A stretch of DNA of 64,000 nt from Cryptomeria japonica. Lineage: Eukaryota; Streptophyta; Pinopsida; Cupressales; Cupressaceae. The stretch's first letter is position 1. Each line of letters begins with the position of its first letter. Positions 33,546-45,352 of the stretch are shown one piece after another. Both the position numbers and the translations under genes were made by a program. The DNA lies in assembly GCF_030272615.1 (NCBI RefSeq), contig NC_081413.1, positions 183,842,951 through 183,906,950 of the forward strand, written 5' to 3'. Below the pieces are notes generated by a model, which did no database searches, was not told the origin of the DNA, and was given only the letters and a program-made list of their open reading frames with translations.

Positions 33546-35953
33546 ATGGCTTCCTCCTCTACACCTGAATTCATTGCAAACCCTACTGTAATTGAAGTTG
33601 TTAAGCACCCTAGGCCCGTATTTAAAATCATTCCCGAAATTGCGAAGAAAGATGATACCCTAGGAGCATTATCACAAATACCCAAAGGAGTTGCTTATGC
33701 TGAGGATCCTAGAATCTACATACATTGTCATATAGATGAACTAGGAGATGATGAGATTAAGAACATGTACAATACTATTATATGTGATGAAATTGAAAAT
33801 GTTAAATTGAAACACAAGATAATTGAAACCCTAGGTTTTGTGGAAATTCTTAGTATCCTTGATTTTCAGAAGGATGTTATAAGGATTGTGCTAAGAAGAG
33901 TGCATGGAGAGTTCTTTTGGTTGGATTCAATTCATAAGATAACCAACGAAGCAGTTAGGGCAGTGATGAGCTTACCTTTCGCTGGTAGCAGGCCCAACAA
34001 GACTAAACAAATTCCAAATGACACTATAATAACCCTAACCAGCCCAGCCTTTGATAAGAGATCCCTAAGAGTAAATGATGTTAAGGATATCAACGTAAGG
34101 TTCATAAGCATGATTCTTGGATACAAGGTTACACATGCCAACAGATTAAACTCTGTTTCTAGCCTATGTATCAAAAGTGCCTATGACATGGTAAACAACA
34201 ATGTAAAAATTGATATTTGTGAATGGTTGAAAGATGAACTGATAGACAATCTGGGGAAGATAAAAGGTGATAAGAAAGGTACATTCAGATTTGGCAACCT
34301 GCTTGTATGTTTAATGTTATATATTACCAAGCAAGTTCCCAGTATTGGAAGAAAGCATTTTGGTTTTGACATACTAGTAGGAAAACAACTTCTGGACATA
34401 CTCAACAACATGGGAGATGATAGAGAAAAGAATATAAATGAACATTTTCAAACACTAAAGGCTAGAATGAAAACTAGGATAAGGCTATCTCAAGCTATTA
34501 TTGACAAATATCAAAAGAAGATATGCTTTGTAATTAAGAAAGATGAAATCTGGATAGAGGTAGTGGTCCCAAGGACTATTTGGGTTACAGAAATGGGATA
34601 TGAGGCAGATGAGAACATAATTGAAACTTATGCAAAAGCCCTCCTAGAAGCTCCTAAAGAACCAACTGAAGAAATATTTGGAAATGCGGAAACAATTGAA
34701 AGTAAAATTCAATCATAGAAAAGAATAAAGAAAATTGAACAGATAGTTAGAAAAGGAACAAGGCAGGCAAAATCAATCAAGGAATATGTATTGAATAAAA
34801 CTGGTATTAAGGAGAGTGACTTGGAAGGACTACAACCGAAAACACATCTTTCACCGGTTGGTACCTCCTCTGACAGTGAAATACTAGCAGAGGTCAAAAG
34901 GGTAGAGAGAAAAAGAAAACCCTCACCGGCACCTACTCCTACACCAAAAAGAACAAGACATAAACAACAGGCAATTAGGCCTCCGACAAGAAAGTTGACA
35001 CCAAAGAAGAGGAAACAAAAACAAGTTGTTCCTCCACTTGACAAACTTTTGATTGAGATAACTGAAGATGGAAAATTGTCAAACATCAGCAAGTTGTATA
35101 ACACACTATCAAATGATAAAAAAGAAAGTATAGAAAATAGTGTTATTTTACACCTTGATATCTATAAGAAATTTTTGATGGAAGTTGTAGATGATATACC
35201 CAATGACTTATATAGAAGGTTAGAAGCAAGAAGGGTAGCAATTGTTGAATTGGATAAAAAGATTAAAATAGAAAAACTACTTGCAGTTCACCTAGTGAAC
35301 TCAACACAAGAGATAGATGAATTAATAAGTGAGGCAAACCGGACAATATTCTCAACCGGTCACTGACATGTAGCACTAATGGCAGGAAGAGTTAATGAGA
35401 TATCAGAAGAAACTGCAGACAAGTGGGATATATTCTTTGTTGAAAAAGAAAAACAAGAAGAACTTAAGAGACCAAAGACTTTTAAAGTCTATAAAAAAGA
35501 AAAGGATAAGGATAAGGGGAAAGGCAAGGTAGGTGGACCTCCGAACATAAAGGTGACAGATAACTTACCCCCACCTTCATCTAATACTCCACCAGCACAA
35601 ACTGCTGATACTCCACCAGCAACAGAGAGTATGGAGACAACACATGAAGATACAAATCCTGATTCAGAAGTGTTGTACACAATGAATATCGACACACAGG
35701 AAGTAAACATTATGGTAGATAAGGAATTACGTGAGAAAAGAGATTTGGCAACTGAGCCACCGGTAGAAGACACAACAATTGAGACAAATGTTAAAGATAC
35801 AGTTGGAGACATTGAAATTGGGAGTGAGCAACAAACTGAACAGACAACGGATACAGGAAAAGTAGATAGCACTGGTGTACATAATGATGTATCTACTGAG
35901 CAACTGGCAACTGATAGCAATGAAAAATCTATTGAGATACCGGCTATAGACAT
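33546..35953 (+). pseudogene. E1 second ORF, unknown family, two stops, 3' truncated
   Basis: One unshifted frame of 803 codons, with only a TAG at 34716 and a TGA at 35364, running on into the E2 LTR. It starts MASSSTPEFIANPTVIEV. Blocks shared with E2: AEDPRIYIHCHIDELGDDEI, VLRRVHGEFFWLDSIHKITN, FRFGNLLVCLMLYITKQVPS, QKKICFVIKKDEIWIEVVVP. After residue 400 it is Lys/Arg/Pro-rich (KRKPSPAPTPTPKRTRHKQQ), then helical, then Thr/Glu/Asp-rich. I do not know the family. The basic segment could be a nuclear signal. The near-open frame shows recent or selected coding ability compared with the neighbouring Copia pol. Confidence 0.85.
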
Positions 35954-37092
35954 TGTTACTACTTATCAGATTGCCATTAGTTTTATGTCAAAGTTACACT
36001 ATATACTCTAGTTGGTTATCTATTACCGAAATATTCAGTCGGTATGTATAGTCTAGTCAGTTACATAAGAAAGCAGTCACAGAACACAATATACACCGAG
36101 TTGTCTACCGAGTATCTTTACATGTTTATTGAGCAATAAAGATGACACACCGAGTTGATTTACACTGAGTGAAACGTGTTACCAGATTCATTGAACCTAG
36201 ACATGCACATGAAAACGTGTTACAAGATTGAGGCACATCTAACCGTTATCACATTGGAAATTGCACTTAAAGATTGTTTATGATTTTGAGGTTATCAAAC
36301 CAATGAAATATTTTGCATGGTTATTCATTCAATAAATCGTGTTTGTAAGATCAAAGAAATGAATTGGATCACCGTCATAAGAGATCTATTTATACAACAT
36401 GAATTAAGAGTTAAAGGTGTGTGCATGAGTGTAAGAAGACTGTTACAGAGACATAGAGGTCATCGAGAAGGTTTTTAGAGAATAGTCAAAGAACAGAGTA
36501 AACAAAAGGGTTTACCGAGTTACTATATGGGTTACCGAGGTATGCTATAAGCAAGGTAATCTATTCTGAGCACATAGAATCTGCTATAACATTCCAGATG
36601 TAAAGTTGTAGATATTTGTAATGATTTTATTGTAATATTGTGAAGTTGAAAGAGAAACCTTTAACAGGGTAAAAGACTCTAATCAAGTCTATAAATTGTA
36701 AAGCCTCTAACCAAGTGCAACATTTAGGTGAAGTGTTGTAAAATCCTTTAGCAAGGTACATCTGACAGATCTTGTTACTCCTAACAGGGTAAGCTATCAG
36801 AAATAGCTAAACATGTAGCTCTAATCGAGCACTCTTTATTATTGCAGTAGTGAAGTTGTGGATGTCATCCCCACCACTGTTTTTCTCTCTAACCAAGAGT
36901 TTCTACGTAACCAAAATATATGTGTTATGGAGTGAATCATGTATGATTGTTATCTATTAGTTTTAGTTTTATATTATGTTACTGCACTATATGGTTTATG
37001 CATAATAGAAAAGATATTGTTGAAGAAAAGTTTTGATGTACTGATTCACCCCTCCCCTCTCAGTACATTAGCTTTCCATATTGGGCCTAACA
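35954..37092 (+). repeat. E2-family 5' LTR
   Basis: TGTTACTACTTATCAGATTG to ...GGGCCTAACA, 1,139 bp, matching the reverse complement of 25225-26413 throughout. It shares the segment GCTCTAATCGAGCAC...CATCCCCACCAC and ends with GATTCACCCCTCCCCTCTCA. Confidence 0.9.
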
Positions 37093-37094
37093 AT

Positions 37095-37106
37095 TGGTAT
37101 CAGAGC
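37095..37106 (+). promoter_or_regulatory. Primer-binding site (iMet)
   Basis: TGGTATCAGAGC two bases after the LTR. Confidence 0.92.
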
Positions 37107-37154
37107 TCGAATCTTGGAAAAGGGTTTAATTGCCTAAAGAGAAAGATCTTATCA

Positions 37155-38486
37155 ATGGAAGGCTATAAACAATCTCGAAGGATTGTGTATCTGCAAGAAG
37201 AGTTGGATCATGCTAATCAAGTGATTGCAGACATGCAAAGGCAAATGCATAAATCTCTGAAAGTGAGAAGAAGATTATCTGATGATTTGCAAGACTCTCA
37301 AGAGTTAGTGGAACAAATTGAGACATCATCTGAGAACAGTATATCTGAAGAGACTGAAGAAATGATTGGAGTATTGAAAGAAAAGAAAAAAGCACTGGCT
37401 GATCAACTAAAAGCAATGAAAAGAGAACATGAACATTTCAGCACACAAATGACTGAAAATCTAGATGCATTGAGAACATCTGAGGATAAAGTAAGAGATC
37501 TAGAAAGAGAGAAACAACAACTTGAAGTCTTAGTATCTGATAAGAATGATGAAATCACAAGGTTGACTGGAATTCAACAAAGCCTATCAGATCAACTAGG
37601 CTATGCACATCATGAAGCAATTCTGAAGAATGATGAGAATCAAGCATTGAAACTTGAAGTATCAAAGTTAACCGATGAACTTGAAACAGAGAAGAAATCC
37701 AAAGAAACACTAAAGAAGAGTTATGAAGCATCAAAGATGTTGGATGAGCAACTGAATGCAAGAAGACCCAACAAAGATGCAGGACTCGGTTACAAAGGAA
37801 AAGACTCTACCGAGAGAGGAGAATCATCAAAGCAAGCTGGAAACAGGAATAACATCAAAAGAAAGAAGCCTATTTGCAACTACTATGGAAATCAAGGTCA
37901 CACTGCCAACATATGCCAAATCAGAAAAGGTAAGCAACTGAATGTCACTAAATCCAATGGTTATTGTTACAATTGCAATAAATATGGTCACACATCTAAT
38001 AAATGTAGGACAAAGTCTGTTAACAATTATCAGAAGGCAAAATTCAAAGGTTTTTGTAAAAACTGCAATAGATATGGACATAGTACCAAGAAGTGTTGGT
38101 TTAAGCAAAAGAACTATATGTGGTATGCACACCGAGCAAACGCTAGAGGTTACTGAACTCACACAGATCCTTACTGACAGTATTTTGCAATACCATGGGA
38201 TTACAATACAAGGATATGGTGTGAATGTTGTGGAAGATATGGACATATTAGTGCTAACTGTTTTATAAGGTTTGGGATGTACAATCGAAGATCATGGAGA
38301 AATCCTGTTATGGCATGTTTTCATTGTCACAAAGTGGGACACTTAGCTGGAGATTGCAGAGATCAACCTAGAAAAGACACTGAGGAAATAAAAGAAAAAT
38401 TAAAGATGATTTGGAAAAAGAAGGAAATTGTGTCAAATGAAGAAAGCACCTTACCTACCGAGTTAGGTGCTCTTATTCCAAATTAA
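37155..38486 (+). pseudogene. Second copy of the E2 first ORF: coiled coil plus five CCHC knuckles
   Basis: 444 codons in one frame from MEGYKQSRRIVYLQEELDHA. Coiled coil for about 220 residues, then CNYYGNQGHTANIC (Cys lost), CYNCNKYGHTSNKC, CKNCNRYGHSTKKC, TGA at 38154 and 38175, then CECCGRYGHISANC and CFHCHKVGHLAGDC, ending TAA at 38484. Apart from the two TGAs the frame is fully open. A start further up (36939) lies inside the LTR and is rejected. Together with the copy at 23807-25162 it defines the protein: an RNA-binding, self-associating gag-like factor without the gag core. Confidence 0.87.
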
Positions 38487-38628
38487 TCGGTAAAGGTATG
38501 AAGGAACTGCATTCTCTGAAGGTTAAAATCTTAACAGTTCCTATTATATTATGTACTAAATTCAAAATCTGCATAGTTAAGATGTATTAGTAAGTTTGAA
38601 ATTCTATCAAAGTCTTTTGAAGCACTTT

Positions 38629-39785
38629 AATTTTTTGTTTGCATCTCAATAGAGGCAATATCTTTTGACAACCAATTTAAAATATATTTATTACATTAAA
38701 ACATATTATGAAATAATCTAAAGACAAAAAGTTATTCACAACTCAACAACTTACTTCATACTATGAAATCTTGGTCAAACCCATTAGAAATGCAACATCT
38801 CAAGGAAACTCAATATTTGTGTATGGACTAACTTACGATAGATTCACTGAAGAAAATCATATCCCATAAAGAAACTCGATATTTGTGTATGGACTAACTT
38901 ATGACAGATTTGCTAAAGAAAATCATTCTTTTGAAGTTGTAAGAACATTGTATTCACATATTTCATTTTAGAATAAATACTATGAAAAAAATTATTTCCA
39001 ATATACACATGAGAAAGATGTTAATTCTTCGAAATATAAACTTAGTTTAAACAACTATTCAATAAATGCAAGTGAAATGTTAAATTTGAAAAAATCAAAT
39101 ATATTTCACTTAATAAAACTATCCATACTTACATCTATATTTGTTACTCATTTGTTATAGAAAAGCATATTTGGAAGGCTTAAAAAAAGAAGGTAGTTTA
39201 TTTCATTTTTAACTCATTGTGTAGAAAGTGTAAGCAATAGATTTTTGGGAGGATGATTGGTGGAGATGAGATTAGAAAATCAATTGGTGGAGAATGAATG
39301 ATAAAAATTTCTTAGGATCAAGGAGAGGATGAATGTTCATGATTAAGTTGTTTTTTTTTTTAAATAAATTGAAAAGGTTAGGATTGCATTCACTAAAAAT
39401 AGTAATTTGTTGCAACCATAAGATTGTTCGAGGTAAATACATTTAGTGGTCCCTTTAATCTTGGAAATGTTGGAGGTAATATAACCTTAATTAAATAATA
39501 AACTTATTTAATTATTTTAGCCTTGTGAGACAGAAAAAAAGATAATTAAATAGTTTTATTATTTAATTATGTGGAAGGGAAAGTGAGTAATTAAATTATT
39601 GTTGAAGTAATTGGTTCAACCCCACAAGCTTAACAATCACTTGCAAGAAAAAAGCATGTCACAAATGGAGATCAAGCAAGATATATTTGATCAACAACCT
39701 GAGAATTATATTGATGCACAAAAGATTAGGATTACAATGAAAGAATGAATCATTATAGAAAGGATGATGCAACCCTAGATCTAAA
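38629..39785. other. AT-rich non-coding DNA left of the LINE
   Basis: No gene seen. A direct repeat of about 65 bp (CTCGATATTTGTGTATGGACTAACTTA and ACTCAATATTTGTGTATGG) lies at about 38808-38935. Repeated TTAAATAATTA-type blocks at 39488-39600 resemble LTR-like AT-rich DNA, and similar blocks resume right of the LINE, as expected for one interrupted sequence. Confidence 0.5.
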
Positions 39786-39800
39786 CTCTAGAAGAAGATT
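39786..39800. repeat. LINE target site duplication, left copy
   Basis: CTCTAGAAGAAGATT, matching CCCTAGAAGAAGATT at 44791-44805 with one mismatch. The right copy follows the poly(A) tail directly. Confidence 0.88.
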
Positions 39801-40380
39801 TGATGGGGCTGATAAAGGAAAAGCTTCCATGTCTGGTGCGGTTGAGGGTGCTGATGGTTTTGCCCCAGTTAAGACAAAGAATAGGAACCGAGGTCAATCG
39901 AGGTCTTTGCAGGAGAGTCAGGAGGAGGATACCTTTAACAGATTTGAAGCCTTGGATGATCTTAGCCAATAGGAGGTGAATCCGGGGATGATTCCTTTGG
40001 ATCTTACTACAGTAGGGTTGATGCCCGATAGTGTGAACTTGGATCCTACCCAGGGTCTGCAGGAGGTTAGAAGTCAATAGATGGAGATGGATAAACAGGT
40101 ATTGGCTCAGAAGGGTCCCATCTCTAGTGCTGAAGTGAAGATGGTTGGTGGGGATGTTTCTCATGCATCATAGAAATCAAACTCTGCTGGGGTTAAAAGT
40201 AATAAGATCTCTTTACATCTGGGTCTTCTTCAGAAAGACATTAAGAAAGGAGTAGCGAAGAAGAGTTCAAAGGTTGGCAGAAAGAAGGACTTGGATAAGA
40301 TCAAATTAATGGTGTAGAACTTGGTTGAGTCAGGGTCAGTAAAGACTCTGGATTCTCATTTTTCTAATCCCCCAAAATGA
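39801..40380 (+). pseudogene. LINE ORF1, C-terminal remnant
   Basis: One frame with four TAG stops (the first at 39970), reading DGADKGKASMSGAVEGADGF and later a Lys-rich end KKSSKVGRKKDLDKIKLMV. It ends in TGA at 40378-40380, which overlaps the ORF2 start codon in an ATGA. The RNA-recognition and knuckle parts of ORF1 lie in the missing 5' region. A start at 39745 would use sequence left of the target duplication and is not part of the LINE. Confidence 0.75.
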
Positions 40381-43300
40381 TTGTGCTTTCATGGAATGTG
40401 AGGGGCTTGAATAGTGGCCCTAGACAAAAAGCTATTCGGGAATTGATTAGGAGTCATTCTCCTGATGTCCTTTTCTTGCAGGAAACTAAATTATATGGAA
40501 AGTATGTTGGGTCTAGTGCCTAAGCTTTGGGGGAGATGCGAATGTAAGTGTATTGGGGCATTTGGCTCCTCTGGCGAGGTGGCTTGTCTTTGGAACCCAT
40601 TGAGGATTTGTCCTATATGGTGGGTTTCTTCCAAATCTTCTTTATTCGGGGTTGCCTCTAGTCTTGAGAATGGGGAATATATCTTGCTTACTAACATTTA
40701 TGCCCCCACTGATCTTCAGGGTAAGCAGAATTTGTGGTCTCATATTACTTTTATGCGTGGGTTTTTTCCCTTTGATCTATGGATTATGGCAGGTGATTTC
40801 AATGCCATCTTAGAGTTAAGTGAGAAGAAGGGTGGCGTTATGTGGTTGGAGCCTTCTTCCTTCCTTCTTCAAGATAGTATATCAACCTTGAATCTTGTTG
40901 ACATCAAGCCTGGTAATGGTCTGTTCACTTGGAACAACAGGAGACTAGGGGAGTTTTGGATTGCGGAGAGGTTGGATCACTTTCTGGTTTCTAGTTTTTG
41001 GGTTGGTGGGGGATAGTTCACATGCTCCGAGATTTTAGATTGGAAAGGTTTGGACCACTAGCCCATCAAATTGGTGTCCTCTTCTGCTTGGGTCACTCAC
41101 ACCTCTTCATTCAAATTCTAGCTTATGTGGTTGCAAGATTCTTCTTTGTTGGTTCATGTTGCAGAGTGGTGGAAGAAAGGGAGGCCAGCCTTTGGCACTG
41201 CCATGTACACCTTTGCCAAGCAACTGCAATTTATTAAGTTCCAGCTTAAAAGGTGGAATTGTCAGTGTTTTGGTAATATTTTTCATGCTAAGACAACTGC
41301 TCAATTAGAGTTGAATAGCATTACTAGTGAGATTAGAGAGCATGGATTATAAGAAGCCTTGCTTAGGGAGGAAGTCAGGGCATTCAAGGATTTAGAGGAG
41401 TGGGAGCTTAGGGAGGAAATCTAATGGAAATAGAGAGCTCATATTGATTGGCTTCAAGCAGGGGATAAGAATACACCGTTCTTTTTCAATTCAGTAAAAG
41501 CAAGAAGACATGGCAATTCCATCCCTATTTTGGTTAATGATAGAGGTTAGCAGTGTTTCTCCTCGCAGGAGATTTCTAGGGAGTCTATGCAGTATTTCCA
41601 ATCCCTTTTTAGTGAGGATTCTCAGGGGGAATTGGAAGAGGAAAATCAAGTTCTTGCTTGTATTCCTTTTCTAGTTACTAGGGAGATGAATGAGCAGCTT
41701 ATGGGACCTATTTTGTTGGACAAACTTGAGAGGATTGTTTTTCACATGAAGAAGGGGAACGCTCCTAGACTAGATGGGTTTCCAATTGAGTTCTATCAAG
41801 ATTTATGGGATATTATCAATTTGGACTTATTGGAGATGGTCCAAGAGTCCCAAAGGAGTAAGTAGATGCTTCGGGATTTGAATGCAACTTTCATTGCGCT
41901 CATTCCCAAGCGTGATGGGGCCAATCGGTTAGGCCAATTCCATCCTATTTCCCTTTGTAATGTGATCTATAAGATTATTTCTAAGCTAATAGTAGAAAGA
42001 TTAAAGAACTGGCTTGGGGGGGTCAAGTCTAAAGAGCAGAGTGGGTTTGTGTAGGGCTGTCAAATATTGGATGGAGTGGTCATCACTACTGAGACCATTC
42101 ATTCTATGGCTGCTTCCAAGGAAAAAGCTATCTTTGTCAAGCTAGACATGGAAAAGGCTTATGATAGAGTCTGATGGTCCTTTCTCTAGAATATTCTTAG
42201 GGCCTTTGGTTTTGCTGATGACTAGATCCAATGGGTTATGAGTTGTGTTTCATCTACCTCGTTCTCTGTGCTAATTAATGGAGATCATATTGAGTTGTTT
42301 GGTGCATCCAGGGGTCTTCGTCAAGGGGACCCTCTTTCCCCATACTTATTCATTCTTCTAGTTGAGGGTCTGGGGAGATTGATTAAGTATAATGTGTGAC
42401 TGGGTATTATTCATGGTTGGAGTTGGGGCAATGGCATACCTCCTCAGTCCCATTTGTAGTTTGTGGATGATATGACCCTGATGGGACTAGCTAGGATCAG
42501 AGAAGCTATCAATCTGCGTAAAATCTTGGATGTCTATCTTGTTTCTTCTGGCTAGTTGATCAATGAGGATAAATCTTCCATTATCTTCTTCAATACACTT
42601 GGAACTATTCAGTTGAGGATTGCTCATATCTTGAGATTCTAGGTCAATTCTCTTCCCTTAACTTACCTGGGTATTCCTATCTTTGTTGGTATTCCTCCCA
42701 AGAACTCTTGACATGGCATTCTAGACAAATTTCATATGAAGGTTGAACATTGGACTCATAGATGGTTATCCTTTGCTGGGCAGGTTCAACTGATCCAGTT
42801 GGTGGTCCATGCTCTTCCGATTTATAGGTGTATGCTCCAAGTGGCCCCAAAGTGGGTTTTGAAGGATTTGGATTCTTTGCCAAGGCAATTCTTATGGGTA
42901 GGCAACCTATCCTCCTATAAATGGAGTCTTGTCAAATGGGACTTGCTGTGCAGCCTGAAGTAGTTGGGTGGGCTTGGCTTAAGGCAGTCTTCTTTATTTG
43001 GGGAGGCTTTGGCAGCTAAATTGTACTTGAGGTGATGTGTTGAACAAGATCAAGGTTGGGCTAGGATTTTGTCTTTCAAGTATATGTAGAGGATCTCGAA
43101 GTAGGAAATCCTAAGATATCCACTTGCAGGAAAAGGTTCTATGATTTGGAGTACTCTCAAGAAAGGGGCTACAATGACAAAAGATGGTCTTTTCTGGATC
43201 TATAAGAAGGGGGAAGAGGTTCTTTTTTGGTTCAATTCTTGGGATGGCTATCCCCCCATTATTGACCAATTTCCTAATTTAGTGAATCTTTTCTAGAGGT

Positions 43301-44679
43301 TCTTGGAGGCAGGATGGTCTAGAGTGAGCGAATTTAAGTCTGTTTATAGGTGTGGGCAATTGGAGATGGTGTGGTGGAAGGTTCCTAATGAATGTTCGGT
43401 TGTTGATATGGAGGAAGACTGCACTGAGCTTCATGGCATTTTGGCTAGTAGACACAGTAGTTCCCTTAAGGATAGGGATAGACTTGCTTGGTCCCCGAAT
43501 CCTAAGGCTATTTTTACTATTTCCAATGGGTACTAGGAGTTGTTGTTTTGTCGCTTGGAGGGGAGGAAGGTGCACTGGTGGAAATATGTTTGGAACAATT
43601 TCTCTTGGCTGAAGTGTAACTATTTTGCTTGGACTTTGGCTTCGAATAGATGTCTAACCTGGGACAATATTCACAAGCATGGGTTCCACGGGCCTTCCAT
43701 TTGTGTTTTGTGTGGTAATGGGGAGGAAGATTCCTCTCACTTGTTCTTCAGATACCCTTTCTCATTGTTGCTCTGGCATTACTGGTGGGGGGTGTGGAGG
43801 CACCTCTATGTTCACGCAAATTCTTTGGTGGAGTTTTGGAGCAGTCTGGGCAGGCCTCCTATTTTGTCCTCTTTTCTCCAGAATGTTTGGCACATTGGGC
43901 CCATCTTCATACTTTGGCAAATCTGGCTAGAGAGGAATAGGAGGATCTTTAGGGATGTCAGACTATTAGTTCAACAAGTATGGAATAGAGTCATTGGCAT
44001 GATCCAGGAGACGGTGGAAGCTAAATGTGAGGTGAATTTTCCTCTGGATAGAGAAGAGGCTGATATTGTGAGCAGGTTGGGTTTGCAGGAGATGTCTCTT
44101 GTCTCAGCTTGTGTCAAGAGAGGTAGACGTGCTAAGAAGAAGGTTCAAAGGGTGGGAAGATGGTTTCCCCCTCAGGATGATTTTATTAAGATTAACACAG
44201 ATGGCTCCTCTCGGGGTAATCTAGGTCCTGCTGGGATTGAGGGTGTTGGTAGGGATTGTATGGGGGATGTGGTTTTCTTCTTTTCAGTTCATAAAGGGCA
44301 GTAGTCTAATAATTTTATGGAGGGACTTGCAATTTTCTATGCCATGGAGCGTGCATATGAGCTAGGGTGGCATAAGGTTATTTGTGAATCGGATTCGCAG
44401 ATTATTGTTAATCCATTGATTGAGCAAAAGGTAAGTGGGATTAATTGGCAGCTGGCAGGGATTGTGCACCAGATTTTGCAAATTAGTGCTATGATGGAGA
44501 GGGTGTATTTCATCCACATTGCTCATAAATGGAATAGAGCTGTAGATTGTTTGGCTAAATGGGCCTTGGATTATGGTGATATTTGGAAAGTTGAGGGTTG
44601 GGAGCATCTTTCCCCTGATTACTATCAGGATTTGCACAAGATCTATGCTGAGGATATGGATAGTTATGAAGTTGGTTGA
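40377..44679 (+). pseudogene. LINE ORF2: endonuclease, reverse transcriptase, zinc finger, RNase H
   Basis: Starts MIVLSWNVRGLNSGPRQKAI (endonuclease motif 1), shifts frame near 40512, and continues NIYAPTD, WIMAGDFNAILE and RLDHFLVS. Reverse transcriptase: [60 protein letters not shown] and the catalytic FVDD at 42460 (usual FADD). Then LTYLGIPIF and a zf-RVT domain (WKYVWNNFSWLKCNYFAW, CVLCGNGEEDSSHLFFRY, 43570-43780). The RNase H domain shows its D-E-D-D residues in INTDGSS, MEGLAIF, ESDSQII and AVDCLAKWA (44190-44570). The enzyme nicks DNA and copies its own RNA at the nick. At least fifteen stops, many at expected Trp or Gln. Confidence 0.92.
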
Positions 44680-44756
44680 TTTCTGGTTGGGTCTGTTGTT
44701 CTCTTCTGGAGCCTTGTAGCTCTGGCTTTCTTGTGTAATGCTGGTTTCTGATTATT

Positions 44757-44790
44757 AATAAAGCTTTTACCCCTTTATTCAAAAAAAAAA
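44757..44790 (+). terminator. LINE polyadenylation signal and poly(A) tail
   Basis: AATAAA at 44757-44762 is followed 18 bases later by a run of ten A, then the target duplication. Confidence 0.85.
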
Positions 44791-44805
44791 CCCTAGAAGA
44801 AGATT
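44791..44805. repeat. LINE target site duplication, right copy
   Basis: CCCTAGAAGAAGATT directly after the poly(A) tail. Confidence 0.88.
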
Positions 44806-45352
44806 CAATTAGTTGTGCCAAGTGTCCACATCATAATGAATGAGACAACATAAGCTTTTATTAACCTAATCTAATAAAAATAAAAACAACTCCTAAGTTT
44901 AGCTTAAGTGAATAAAGTAATAAAGACCTAATTAGATAATTAATTAGGTGATGTCCTAATTACTCTAACAATTATGAGATTATTTAATTAGGTGGGGTAC
45001 ATAAGATGAGATGGATTAACTAGATAATTTAATCATTTAGTTAATTTTGGACAAGGTTATACTAGGAAGAATATAGGTATCTATAACAAAAAAAATTAAA
45101 AAGAAAAGACTAAATTGTTAACCCTAAACTTGGTTCCTTGATCTCACAGATTAAAGAAAATAAACATTTCTTTAAAGGGAATGTGAAAGAAGAGATGGAC
45201 TAGTAAATATTTTGACCCAAATGTAGAGTAATCATCTTGTATCACATCAAACTCACATTAGCATCAAATCTCCAAGAGGACACACATGAGCCAAAATACA
45301 CACACCTTTCATAATTGTGAACAATGAATTGTTGAAATACATATGTGCCTTC
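44806..45352. other. AT-rich non-coding DNA between LINE and Copia element
   Basis: No gene seen. TTAATTAGGTGATGTCCTAATTA-like blocks occur, and AATTAGGTG recurs at about 44941 and 44987. It is the continuation of the sequence left of the LINE. Confidence 0.5.

Larger units (their letters stand above)
31291..35953 (+). mobile_element. Pol-less Copia-like element E1, 3' end lost
   Basis: It has a 5' LTR (31291-32059), an iMet-type primer-binding site, a coiled-coil/CCHC ORF, a leader and a second ORF that is a homologue of the E2 second ORF. An E2-family LTR takes over at 35954 in mid-frame, so the 3' part and 3' LTR of E1 were displaced or lost. As in E2 there is no pol. LTR and first ORF differ from those of E2, so E1 is a separate family with the same plan. 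Confidence 0.85.
35954..38628 (+). mobile_element. Second E2 copy, 5' part, inserted in E1
   Basis: An E2-family LTR, primer-binding site and first ORF on the plus strand. No E2 polypurine tract stands before 35954, so this is the 5' LTR of a new insertion, not the 3' LTR of E1. Similarity to the E2 leader (minus strand 23806 to about 23660) fades at about 38628; the second ORF and 3' LTR are missing. Confidence 0.85.
39801..44790 (+). mobile_element. Plant L1-type LINE, 5'-truncated
   Basis: A 4,990-bp non-LTR element bounded by a 15-bp target duplication and ending in an AATAAA and a poly(A) tail. It keeps the end of ORF1 and nearly all of ORF2: endonuclease, reverse transcriptase, zf-RVT and RNase H. 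The 5' end of ORF1 is absent, as is usual for LINE insertions. Stops and frameshifts make it inactive. Confidence 0.93.

Noticed and set aside
35954-37092. 3' LTR of E1
   Set aside because: It matches the E2 LTR, not the E1 5' LTR; no polypurine tract precedes it, and an E2 primer site and first ORF follow it.
36939-37154. Upstream start for the E2 first ORF giving a 405-aa protein
   Set aside because: The extension lies in the LTR and crosses the primer-binding site. The start at 37155 matches the one at 25162 in the other copy.
39745-39800. ORF1 start of the LINE at MNHYRKDDATLD
   Set aside because: It lies left of the 15-bp target duplication, so it is flanking DNA fused by chance.
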